This document shows, piece after piece, positions 31,861 to 39,049 of a stretch of DNA of 43,814 bases (position 1 is its first letter; each line of letters opens with the position of its first letter). The stretch comes from Nanobdellota archaeon (lineage in GTDB: Archaea > Nanobdellota > Nanobdellia > SCGC-AAA011-G17 > GW2011-AR17): NCBI GenBank assembly GCA_013329215.1, contig DUKS01000001.1, positions 1 through 43,814 on the forward strand, given 5' to 3'. The notes beneath the pieces are model-generated. The model ran no database searches, was not told where the DNA came from, and worked only from the letters and a program-made list of their open reading frames with translations. The position numbers and the translations under genes are program-made.

Positions 31861-32655
31861 TTATCCAGTATCATAAGTGGAATCATACCCGTAAGAGGGA
31901 TTTGTTTGTGTAACCGCAGGTGTTGTTTCTGTTCCCTGATAAGGCCCACCGGCAGAACAATCAGGAAGCCTTTCGCCATAAGTGTTCCCGTACCTTGCAA
32001 TATTGTTGTCGCAAACCACTTCTTCGCCATCAACAACAATTATCGGCACTACTTCTATCATTTTCACGCCGCCGTAATAAGTGTAATACTGGTGCGATGC
32101 GCCAATGTCTATAGGCGCAAACAGCCGGTCATCATCCTTGCTGGCTGCATCAGTATAATACCTTGCATTAAACCCTGCTATCGGCCTTGAGCCTGTGTTC
32201 TCAACAGTAAAGTAATCATAGACAGAGAATCCGCTTGATTCGCATGCGTCAGTAATCATTGCAGCAACGCCCCTGCATTCCTCGCTCCTGTCAGGCTCCT
32301 GCACTTCCGCTGGTGTCGGGAAGGTTTCCCTTGGCGGAGGAGTCGGGATTGTCACAATGCGGCTGTTTGATGTTTCTGGAACATAAGAAGCTGTCTCATA
32401 ATAAGGCTCGCTGTCCTTGGCATAATCCCCAAATGTTGCGCATGCCTTTGCCAGAAACACAATTGCGATTATAATCAGGACAAAAGAAAGGAACCTATGC
32501 TTCTTCGGCTGCTGCAGTTTTCTTTCAGCTTCAATGGCGGGTATTGATTCCGTAGGCTGTATTCCCTGCTTCCCGTTGCCAATCCTGCTGCCGCATTCAG
32601 GGCAGAATTCATCATCCTCTTCCAGCCTTGCTCCGCATTTCTGGCAGTGTTCCAT
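31861..32655 (-). CDS. Zinc-ribbon, single-pass membrane protein with extracellular domain
   Basis: A 264-residue protein. An N-terminal cytoplasmic zinc ribbon (MEHCQKCGARLEEDDEFCPECGSRIG) leads through a charged linker to one membrane segment (FLSFVLIIIAIVFLAKACATFG). A Pro/Thr-rich stretch follows and then a roughly 120-residue extracellular beta domain (DYFTVENTGSRPIAGFNARYYTD, VKMIEVVPIIVVDGEEVVC) with cysteines. The ENTG...I.GF pattern resembles FxLYD/DUF4352-like ectodomains. The tail is Tyr/Thr/Pro-rich. The ATG at 32655 puts the zinc ribbon first and lies about 25 nt from a TATA-like ctttatatac; the frame stays open to 32760 without support. The role is unknown; sensing or display at the surface is possible. 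Confidence 0.75.
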   Translation of the reverse strand: MEHCQKCGARLEEDDEFCPECGSRIGNGKQGIQPTESIPAIEAERKLQQPKKHRFLSFVLIIIAIVFLAKACATFGDYAKDSEPYYETASYVPETSNSRIVTIPTPPPRETFPTPAEVQEPDRSEECRGVAAMITDACESSGFSVYDYFTVENTGSRPIAGFNARYYTDAASKDDDRLFAPIDIGASHQYYTYYGGVKMIEVVPIIVVDGEEVVCDNNIARYGNTYGERLPDCSAGGPYQGTETTPAVTQTNPSYGYDSTYDTG

Positions 32656-32716
32656 GTTGATTTGTATAGTGGTTTCATGTATATAAAGTTTGTTTAATAT
32701 AAAAAAGAAAAAAAGC

Positions 32717-33676
32717 TTATTGCGAGTGGCGTGATGTTTTGCCGAGCAGGTATACAACAACCAGGATTACCAGTGCTACTGCAATGACAATCCACAGTGT
32801 CTTTACCTTCATTCCGCCGACATCAACAACTTCAGATGCGTTGCACTCGGACCTGCCTTCAGGGCATTCCGGCTTTGACATATCCGCTACAAAAGGCACT
32901 GTCTTTCCAAGCCTGATTTCCCTGTAGTCAGAGTCTTCCGGTGATGTTTTGTAATCGCCGTTCATAAGCTGGTAGCTCTTGACTGCAGCGCCTGCTTCTG
33001 TTGTAGTTGTCTTTGTGCCTTCAACAAGCACTTCTGCATTTTCAGCAGTTGCGCTGTTCAAAGTCACTTTCAGGCCGTTTGCCGTCTCAAACTTGCCGAC
33101 TTCTATTGTCTTCACTGTTCCTTCAATGTCCAGCTCTGCCTTTGCAGGCACTACCGCGACAGCTGTCGTGTTGTCTGACCCTGCAGACGCTTCCACAGCT
33201 GCTGTGAAGCTCTTAAGCACGAGATTGTGCCCCTTCACGTCTGTTCCCATTGTTGTCACAGTTGCAGTTTCACTGAAATCCTCTGTTGCGGTTTCAGCTT
33301 CGCCGGCTTGCTCCTTGTAAGGTATGTACTTTATGGTACAGCCTCCGTTCTTGTCACCTGCGGTTGTCGACTCCAAAGTCAAAATCATCGCCTTATAGCT
33401 GGGCCCCTTGTCCATTATGAACTTCGGGCTTACATACTGCGCTTTTCCAGCGCCTGCGCCTTCAGACGAGCTTATTACAACATCGTCGGGGCTCATGCAG
33501 TACAGGAATCCCTCAAGCTTATGCGTAACGTCCGTGTTTACAACGTCAAAAATAAGCTGCGCCGCTGTCTTTCCAGCGACACCCGGGTTTGTTCTTTTAA
33601 CCTGCACAGATATGTCTGCCAGAGCAATGCTTGACATGAGCACTACCACCAGTGCCAAAACAAGCAATTTCTTCAT
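32717..33676 (-). CDS. Secreted protein with C-terminal membrane anchor, 319 aa
   Basis: A signal peptide (MKKLLVLALVVVLMSSIALA) is followed by an extracellular region of beta-rich, Thr/Ala-rich sequence and one C-terminal membrane helix (LWIVIAVALVILVVVYLLG) with a short basic tail. A cysteine pair in KPECPEGRSECNASE sits near the membrane. No catalytic motif was recognised. GGGAGGTGA, a near-perfect ribosome binding site, lies 6 nt before the ATG, so this gene has a leader and may be strongly translated. The topology matches the sequon-rich protein at 8.5 kb and the Cys-rich protein upstream, suggesting a common envelope role. Alternatives cannot be ranked from sequence. Confidence 0.75.
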   Translation of the reverse strand: MKKLLVLALVVVLMSSIALADISVQVKRTNPGVAGKTAAQLIFDVVNTDVTHKLEGFLYCMSPDDVVISSSEGAGAGKAQYVSPKFIMDKGPSYKAMILTLESTTAGDKNGGCTIKYIPYKEQAGEAETATEDFSETATVTTMGTDVKGHNLVLKSFTAAVEASAGSDNTTAVAVVPAKAELDIEGTVKTIEVGKFETANGLKVTLNSATAENAEVLVEGTKTTTTEAGAAVKSYQLMNGDYKTSPEDSDYREIRLGKTVPFVADMSKPECPEGRSECNASEVVDVGGMKVKTLWIVIAVALVILVVVYLLGKTSRHSQ

Positions 33677-33766
33677 GTTTTCACCTCCCTTTTTTTTAAT
33701 AATGGAACATGCGTTCCTTTATCATAATTCTCGGGTTTGTATGTATATAAAGATTTCTAAACAGAC

Positions 33767-35683
33767 TTATCTCTCTTTCACAGTGCTTCCGCACTTTGTG
33801 CAGAACTTCACGCCCGCCTTAAGCCTTGTGCCGCACTTTGTGCAGAACAGGGGAGATTTCACAGCAGGCCCTGCCTTTGATTCAACCGCCCGCGGCTTCT
33901 TTTCCATCCTGCGCAGCATCTGCTCGTATTCCTCTTCAATGATATCATCATCAGCATCCATGTCAAGCTTTTTTATTATTTCCTGGACGCTCGGCGGATT
34001 TGCAGAATCCAGTTTCAGCTTGTACAGCGCTTTCACAACTTTTCTCCTGTCTGCATCCTCTTTTGCTTTTTCTTCCTTTTCAGCCTTTTCTTTTTCAGCC
34101 TGCGCCCTTTCCCGTTCAGCGGCAAGCCTCGCATAAACAGCCTTGCCTTTTGTCGCGCCAAAGTAAATCAGGACAATAACAAGCACTGCAATGCCGATTA
34201 CAACATACAGCCACCATGCAACGTTTTTGTCGCATGCGTTTTTCTCCATTTCGCATTTGTAAGAATAAAGCCCTGTATCTGCAGGGCAGCCGCAGTCAAC
34301 GCACGCATTCTGGCTGGACTCGCCTTCAGTGCATTTCCCATCTGCCGTGTCAATTACTGTTATAAAAATCTCTTCTGTCTTTGGGTATTCCGTGCCTTCT
34401 ATGACCGGCGTGATTACAGATGTCAGCTTTACCTTGCCCGCGCTCTGCCCCTGTATTTTAACCTCGACAGAGGTCCTGCCCTTTGCAGGCACTGTAATCT
34501 GGCCTCCTGTGCACTGGTTGCCTGTGCAGTCAGCACCGCCGATTATGCCTGACATTGAAGCGCCTGTGTCTATGTTCAGCGTAAGCTTTGTAGGAATGTC
34601 AGATTCAAGCGTGTTGTCAGCGCTTATCGTAACCGTGGTTTCCTCCATTGCAGATATGATATTTTTTTCGCTGCTCAGAATTGTGTTAAGCGCGCGCATG
34701 CACTTGCTTTCCCTGTTGCAGTAGTTTGATTCGCACTGGAAATAGCAGCCGCAGTTGCTTCCATCTTCCAATGAGCTTACTTTTTCGCATTTGCCTGTCT
34801 TTAAGCATGCCTGAAATCCCTCATCGCAGCCGCAGTGGTTTTCCTGGCAGAGCTTATCGCCGCAGCTCTTTCCTGGCTTTGTTGTTGTGCTTTCTTCACC
34901 TGAGCATTTATGGTCAGTGCAAACGCCTGCTTTTCTCACAACTTTTTCGAGCGTTGCCCTGAAATCCGGTGCGCAGCTAAATTCCCCGGTGGGTGTATCC
35001 CTTGTTGTGCAGTGCTCATCCTTTATGCAGTCAACGCACTGACCGTTAAAGCAGTATGTGCTGGTGCCGCATCCTGCGTCAGCTGCACAGCTTGTGCAGT
35101 CTTCCCCGAAATCCTTCTTGCCGTTTCCGCACAATGAAGCACAGCCTCTCTGATCTGCCTTTCCCGTGCCTGGCGCGCATTCCTCTGCGCTGCTGCACCT
35201 GCAATCGCCATTGCAGCTCATGCAGTTCTCATTTGAGTCGCATCTTCCGTTGCCGCAAAATGTTTCGCACCTGTTGTAGCTGCACCTTTCATAATCCGAA
35301 CACCGGCAGTCGCTCCAGCAGGTACCGCAATTTTCGCTTCCATCGCATTGCCCGTTGCCGCAGTAAGTTTCGCAGTTGCCAAGCATGCACCTTTGATACT
35401 GCCCGCACCCGCAGTCCTGCGAGCATCCGCTGCATGTTTCCCCTGAATCGCAAACGCCGTTGCCGCATGAAAGAACACAGGCACCTTCACTGCAAACCTG
35501 ATTCCAGCCGCAGTACTCGGCAACCCGCAAGGGAGTGCCGCAGCTGTCATACCACCACGGGTTCCCGGCATTGCACTGCTTATAGCTGTTAATGATGCAG
35601 TCTGTTGCCAAAACACTCTGCAAAAGCATTAATAATACTGCAAAAACCAATGCAAAAATACACCCTCTTTTAATCATGCTCAT
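33767..35683 (-). CDS. Cys-rich receptor-like membrane protein with cytoplasmic coiled coil and zinc ribbon
   Basis: A 638-residue protein. A signal peptide (CIFALVFAVLLMLLQSVLA) precedes about 330 residues with more than 50 cysteines, including tandem units of the form C-G-N-G-x-C-D-x4-C-x2-C-x2-D-C (SCGNGVCDSGETCSGCSQDC, and three related copies). A beta-rich region (about 340-460) follows, then a membrane helix (WWLYVVIGIAVLVIVLIYFG), an Ala/Glu/Lys coiled coil (ARLAAERERAQAEKEKAEKE), an acidic helix pair and a C-terminal zinc ribbon (FCTKCGTRLKAGVKFCTKCG). The outside-in layout looks like a receptor or adhesion protein with a cytoplasmic docking module. Cys units resemble those in the toroid protein. 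A TATA-like tttaaataaag is about 23 nt from the ATG. Confidence 0.8.
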   Translation of the reverse strand: MSMIKRGCIFALVFAVLLMLLQSVLATDCIINSYKQCNAGNPWWYDSCGTPLRVAEYCGWNQVCSEGACVLSCGNGVCDSGETCSGCSQDCGCGQYQRCMLGNCETYCGNGQCDGSENCGTCWSDCRCSDYERCSYNRCETFCGNGRCDSNENCMSCNGDCRCSSAEECAPGTGKADQRGCASLCGNGKKDFGEDCTSCAADAGCGTSTYCFNGQCVDCIKDEHCTTRDTPTGEFSCAPDFRATLEKVVRKAGVCTDHKCSGEESTTTKPGKSCGDKLCQENHCGCDEGFQACLKTGKCEKVSSLEDGSNCGCYFQCESNYCNRESKCMRALNTILSSEKNIISAMEETTVTISADNTLESDIPTKLTLNIDTGASMSGIIGGADCTGNQCTGGQITVPAKGRTSVEVKIQGQSAGKVKLTSVITPVIEGTEYPKTEEIFITVIDTADGKCTEGESSQNACVDCGCPADTGLYSYKCEMEKNACDKNVAWWLYVVIGIAVLVIVLIYFGATKGKAVYARLAAERERAQAEKEKAEKEEKAKEDADRRKVVKALYKLKLDSANPPSVQEIIKKLDMDADDDIIEEEYEQMLRRMEKKPRAVESKAGPAVKSPLFCTKCGTRLKAGVKFCTKCGSTVKER

Positions 35684-35783
35684 ATTTGAGACGCTTGCTC
35701 TTTATTTAAGCATTTCTAATCCTGTTCAGAAAAAAATAAAGGGGTGTAGAAAAAATAAGCCTCAAAAAAAGAAAAATAAAAGA

Positions 35784-35873
35784 GCTGATGCCCCGAGGCA
35801 AAGGGGCATCAGCATAAAAGTAAGGGCATCGGGGGTGTATAGTCTTTAGAAAACTATAAACAGTATGCCCTTA
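35784..35873 (-). terminator. Double hairpin after ftsZ, probable terminator
   Basis: TAAGGGCAT (35821-35829) and ATGCCCTTA (35865-35873) form an outer stem enclosing TATAGT/ACTATA (35838-35843, 35853-35858). Next, GCTGATGCCCC (35784-35794) pairs perfectly with GGGGCATCAGC (35803-35813). Read on the minus strand after ftsZ, the second stem is followed by a T-rich run (about 35763-35783). Stem plus T-run suits an intrinsic-type end of the ftsZ mRNA; a small structured RNA is an alternative. Confidence 0.6.
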
Positions 35874-35882
35874 AACATGCTT

Positions 35883-36956
35883 TTACCTGATGAACTCTAT
35901 GCCGAGCTCCTGGTTCATCTGGACGCCTTTTGAGGCTGTCTTTGACGCAACGCCCCTGCCGAGTATGTAAGGCGAGTTAACGCCGGTTATGATTGTCATA
36001 ACCCTCATCTTGCCGGACATGTCGTTTGCGACTCTTGCGCCCCAAATGACATTTGCATCTGGGTCCAGAGCTTCAGTTATCATTTCACCAGCTCTGCTTA
36101 CTTCATCCAAGGTAAGGTCATTGCCGCCTGTGATGTGTATCAAGGCACCTGTTGCGCCCTCATAGCTAACATCCAACAGCGGGTTGCTCAATGCCCTTTT
36201 CACTGCTTCCTCTACCCTGTGCTCAGAGTCTGACTCGCCTACGCCAATGACTGAAACGTCTCCGTTTGCCATTATTGCCTTGACGTCTGCATAGTCGAGG
36301 TTGACCAGTGAAGGCACTGCGATTATCTCAACGATACCCTTTATCATTGTAGAGACAAGCTCGTTTGCAACTGCAAATGCCTGCTGTACCGGCAGGTTGC
36401 CCGCAATCTGAACCAGCCTGTTGTTGTCAATGACAATTACTGTGTCGCTGACTTCCCTCAGCTGCTGCAATCCAAACTCCGCCTTGTCTATTCTTGCCCT
36501 TTCAATGTCAAAAGGCATTGTGACGCACCCGATTACGATTGCGCCTGCTTCCTTTGCGATTTGTGCAACCACAGGTGCAGCTCCGGTGCCGGTTCCTCCG
36601 CCCATGCCAGCTGTAACAAATACCATGTCCGAGCCCTTCAGGGATTCCTTTATCTCTGAAATCTGCTCTTTTGCAGCCTCTCTTCCCTTGTCTGGGAAAC
36701 CGCCGCATCCAAGGCCCCTTGTCAGGTCGCGGCCGATTAATATTTTCTTATCCGCTTCCATTAAGTCAAGGTGCTGCTTGTCGGTGTTCATTGCCACGAT
36801 TTCCGCGCCCTGAACTCCCTTCTTGTACAGCCAGTTTGTTGCGTTTGAGCCGCCGCCACCAACACCAATTACCTTAATGTTGGCTTGTCCGATTGTCGAT
36901 TCACTGGACTTGAAGTCCGGTGCTGCCTTCAGTGCGTTCTGCACGATAAATTCCAT
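35883..36956 (-). CDS. ftsZ: Cell division GTPase FtsZ
   Basis: A 357-residue tubulin-superfamily GTPase that polymerises into the division ring. The GTP-binding start is IKVIGVGGGGSNATNWL near residue 28. The tubulin signature GGGTGTG lies at 119-125, with TMPFDIERARIDKAE after it. The T7 catalytic loop region NLDYADVKAIMANGDVSVIGVGES follows near 215-240. The C-terminal subdomain is present (GALIHITGGNDLTLDEVSRA; DANVIWGARV), and the protein ends soon after with GIEFIR, without a long linker. The archaeal FtsZ1 or FtsZ2 class is not decided here. TGGAGG precedes the ATG and a TATA-like attatataaaa lies about 28 nt upstream. The hairpin array at 37057-37145 is further upstream. Confidence 0.95.
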   Translation of the reverse strand: MEFIVQNALKAAPDFKSSESTIGQANIKVIGVGGGGSNATNWLYKKGVQGAEIVAMNTDKQHLDLMEADKKILIGRDLTRGLGCGGFPDKGREAAKEQISEIKESLKGSDMVFVTAGMGGGTGTGAAPVVAQIAKEAGAIVIGCVTMPFDIERARIDKAEFGLQQLREVSDTVIVIDNNRLVQIAGNLPVQQAFAVANELVSTMIKGIVEIIAVPSLVNLDYADVKAIMANGDVSVIGVGESDSEHRVEEAVKRALSNPLLDVSYEGATGALIHITGGNDLTLDEVSRAGEMITEALDPDANVIWGARVANDMSGKMRVMTIITGVNSPYILGRGVASKTASKGVQMNQELGIEFIR

Positions 36957-37056
36957 TTTCTTGCCTCCATTTTTTGGGTTTTATATAATTGAAAGTATAT
37001 TATGAATCACCATAATCTTTATTAATGGCCCTATACTATACTTCCTTTAGAAATCG

Positions 37057-37145
37057 GTGTTCGCCAAAACACTTGTTTCGCCAATCGAATGCAACCTTCG
37101 CCAAAAGGTTGAAACCAATCCGCCAAAGTTTCGCCAAAAACTTTG
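37057..37145. repeat. Array of CGCCAA elements, three flanked by different complementary stems
   Basis: CGCCAA occurs five times (37062, 37079, 37099, 37121, 37132). Three copies sit exactly between complementary arms: GTGTT/AACAC (37057-37061, 37068-37072), AACCTT/AAGGTT (37093-37098, 37105-37110) and CAAAGTTT/AAACTTTG (37124-37131, 37138-37145). The loop is constant while stems differ, the pattern expected of RNA hairpins or cruciform-type binding sites. The array lies 100-190 bp upstream of ftsZ. The remaining gap to 37316 holds a TATA-like gtatttaaata near 37180 and no gene that I can support. Confidence 0.65.
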
Positions 37146-37316
37146 ATTGAACGTTTCTGATATTTTTAATATACAGGGTAGTATTTAAATATTATTATCC
37201 CACAACATATGTTTTGCAGCATATAGTTCAGCCAATTCTCCGAGAAAAAAGAGGATTCTTGCTGTAAAGTGCAGTTACTCAAGTGTAGTCCAGCATCATT
37301 TGAAAGTAAAAACCCG

Positions 37317-37583
37317 TCACAGCAGAGTATAGAATTCTCCCAGATGCTCCGCCAGTATTGGCGTTTGAATACAATCCAGCCTAGCCGCCCTGACGGCCTG
37401 TGCAAGGTATAATTTTTTCCTTCTTTCATCGCATGATGCCCTTGCAATTTTCAGGGCAGAAATATAATCAAGTTTTGTAAACTCCCGCTTTGTAATGCCG
37501 TCTGCAGCTAAATCAGTATCGCTTGGCTTCAGCCTGCTGAGCTTTTTTACAAGCATATCGAGGGGGGTTCTGCCTATTTCCAT
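37317..37583 (-). CDS. Small helical hypothetical protein, 88 aa
   Basis: An 88-residue, probably all-helical protein with a charged middle: PLDMLVKKLSRLKPSDTDLA, then TKREFTKLDYISALKIARAS and ERRKKLYLAQAVRAARLD. No family was recognised. The codon pattern and amphipathic helices look real, but no clear ribosome binding site or well-placed TATA box marks the start. The nearest AT-rich element (atttaaata, 37617-37626) is about 38 nt upstream. A frame overlapping it in part (37166-37447, same strand) looks like noise. It lies alone between the ftsZ upstream array and divergent gatD. Confidence 0.45.
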   Translation of the reverse strand: MEIGRTPLDMLVKKLSRLKPSDTDLAADGITKREFTKLDYISALKIARASCDERRKKLYLAQAVRAARLDCIQTPILAEHLGEFYTLL

Positions 37584-37696
37584 TTTTTCAAAAAAATATT
37601 AGGATTTTCTGCATACGCCCGTATTTAAATGTTGCGTTTTAAAGCGGAAAGAGTTCCCCGAAACTAATTTAAACAACCGCGCATTTAACAATTCAC

Positions 37697-38989
37697 ATGG
37701 AACAGTTCTCAAACGGCGATGAAGTGGAAATAATATCAGAAGGCAAAACACTAACCGGAAAATATATTGAGAATCCGGACCGAGAATTTGTCTCTTTGAA
37801 ATTAAGTTCAGGATATAACATAGGCATTGAAAGGAAAAAGACAAAGTCAATTAAATTATTGAAAAAGCATTCAGCTGAAAAGCACGCGAAAGAAGCTGTA
37901 AAAGAGAACAAGGAATTAAAGACAATCACAATCCTACACACAGGCGGCACTATAAGCTCTGCTGTTGATTATGCAACAGGCGCTGTTACCCCGCACTTTA
38001 CGCCGGAAGAATTAATCGCAATGTTCCCGGAGATGAAAAGCGTTGCAAACATCCGCTCAAGGCTGATGGGGAACATGGCCTCTGATGACATGAGATTTGC
38101 GCACTACAACCTGATGGCAAAAGAGGCTGAAAAGGAAGTTAAGGCAGGAAGCAGCGGAGTGATTATCACGCAGGGAACTGACACGCTGCACTACACTTCC
38201 GCAGCCCTGTCGTTTATGCTTGAGAACCTTCCTGTGCCTGTCCTGGTTGTGGGTGCGCAGAGAAGCTCTGACAGGGGAAGCTCTGATGCAGCTATGAATC
38301 TCATATCAGCATGCCTGTTTATTGCAAAAACTGATTTCGCAGGCGTTGCAGTGTGCATGCACAAAGGCATGGATGATACTGTATGCTCAATACTCCCGGG
38401 TGTAAACGCAAGAAAGATGCATTCCTCAAGAAGGGACGCGTTCAAGGCTGTAAACATGGAAGAAATTGCAGAAGTTGATTATAACACAGGCAGTGTCAAA
38501 ATGCTGCACGGCGATTATAAGCAGGCTGACAAAAGCCTAAAGCTGAAAGTTTCCCTGATGGATGAAAAGCTGAAAATCGGCATTGCTGTTTCGCATCCAA
38601 ACATGTTTGCAAAAGAGCTTGAGGCATACGAAGGGTTTGACGGGCTTGTGCTGGAGGGGACAGGACTGGGGCATTTCCCAATATCTGAGATTGATGAGCA
38701 TACAAAAGAGCATAAGAAGATTCTTGCAGCCATTGAAAAGCTTGCAAAAAAAATGCCTGTCGTTATGGCCCTGCAGACAATATATGGCAGGGTTGACATG
38801 AATGTGTATTCCCCCGGAAGAGTATTGCAGGAAAAAGGGGTTCTTGGAAACCTAAGCCCTATGGCTCCTGAGACTGCTTTTATCAAGATTGCATGGCTTT
38901 TGTCCAATCACCCGAAAGATGTTAAGAAGCTGTTCATGGAAAACCTCCGCGGGGAGATTGTAAAGCGGATTGGGGCTCAGGAGTTCTAG
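37697..38989 (+). CDS. gatD: Glu-tRNA(Gln) amidotransferase subunit D
   Basis: A 430-residue L-asparaginase-like subunit that releases ammonia from Gln or Asn for GatE. An N-terminal SH3-like beta domain of about 60 residues (NGDEVEIISEGKTLTGKYIEN) is typical of GatD and absent from ordinary asparaginases. The catalytic sites follow: first Thr in ITILHTGGTISS, the second in ITQGTDTLHYTSAA and the Lys in the later VGAQRSSDRGSSDAAMNL region. LEGTGLGHFP and QTIYGRVDMNVY are also typical. Length and order fit archaeal GatD closely. Its partner gatE lies 3.4 kb downstream on the same strand, past a very large surface-protein gene. Confidence 0.95.
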   Translation: MEQFSNGDEVEIISEGKTLTGKYIENPDREFVSLKLSSGYNIGIERKKTKSIKLLKKHSAEKHAKEAVKENKELKTITILHTGGTISSAVDYATGAVTPHFTPEELIAMFPEMKSVANIRSRLMGNMASDDMRFAHYNLMAKEAEKEVKAGSSGVIITQGTDTLHYTSAALSFMLENLPVPVLVVGAQRSSDRGSSDAAMNLISACLFIAKTDFAGVAVCMHKGMDDTVCSILPGVNARKMHSSRRDAFKAVNMEEIAEVDYNTGSVKMLHGDYKQADKSLKLKVSLMDEKLKIGIAVSHPNMFAKELEAYEGFDGLVLEGTGLGHFPISEIDEHTKEHKKILAAIEKLAKKMPVVMALQTIYGRVDMNVYSPGRVLQEKGVLGNLSPMAPETAFIKIAWLLSNHPKDVKKLFMENLRGEIVKRIGAQEF

Positions 38990-39049
38990 AGACAGCCTGC
39001 CTTACGATAACCTTTTTAAACAGATGTGCACTATATATATGTAATTAAC

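Noticed and set aside
35056-35616. Open frames opposite the Cys-rich protein gene (both directions)
   Set aside because: Arg/Cys/Ala-biased translations are explained by the repeated TGC/TGT codons of the real gene.
37057-37145. Possible CRISPR array, because of regularly repeated CGCCAA
   Set aside because: The repeat is only 6 bp, spacing is uneven (17, 20, 22, 11 bp), flanks form stems and no cas genes are present.
37166-37447. Reverse-strand open frame of 93 codons overlapping the 88-aa gene
   Set aside because: Trp/Cys-rich low-quality composition, no ribosome binding site, and it overlaps a more plausible frame on the same strand.
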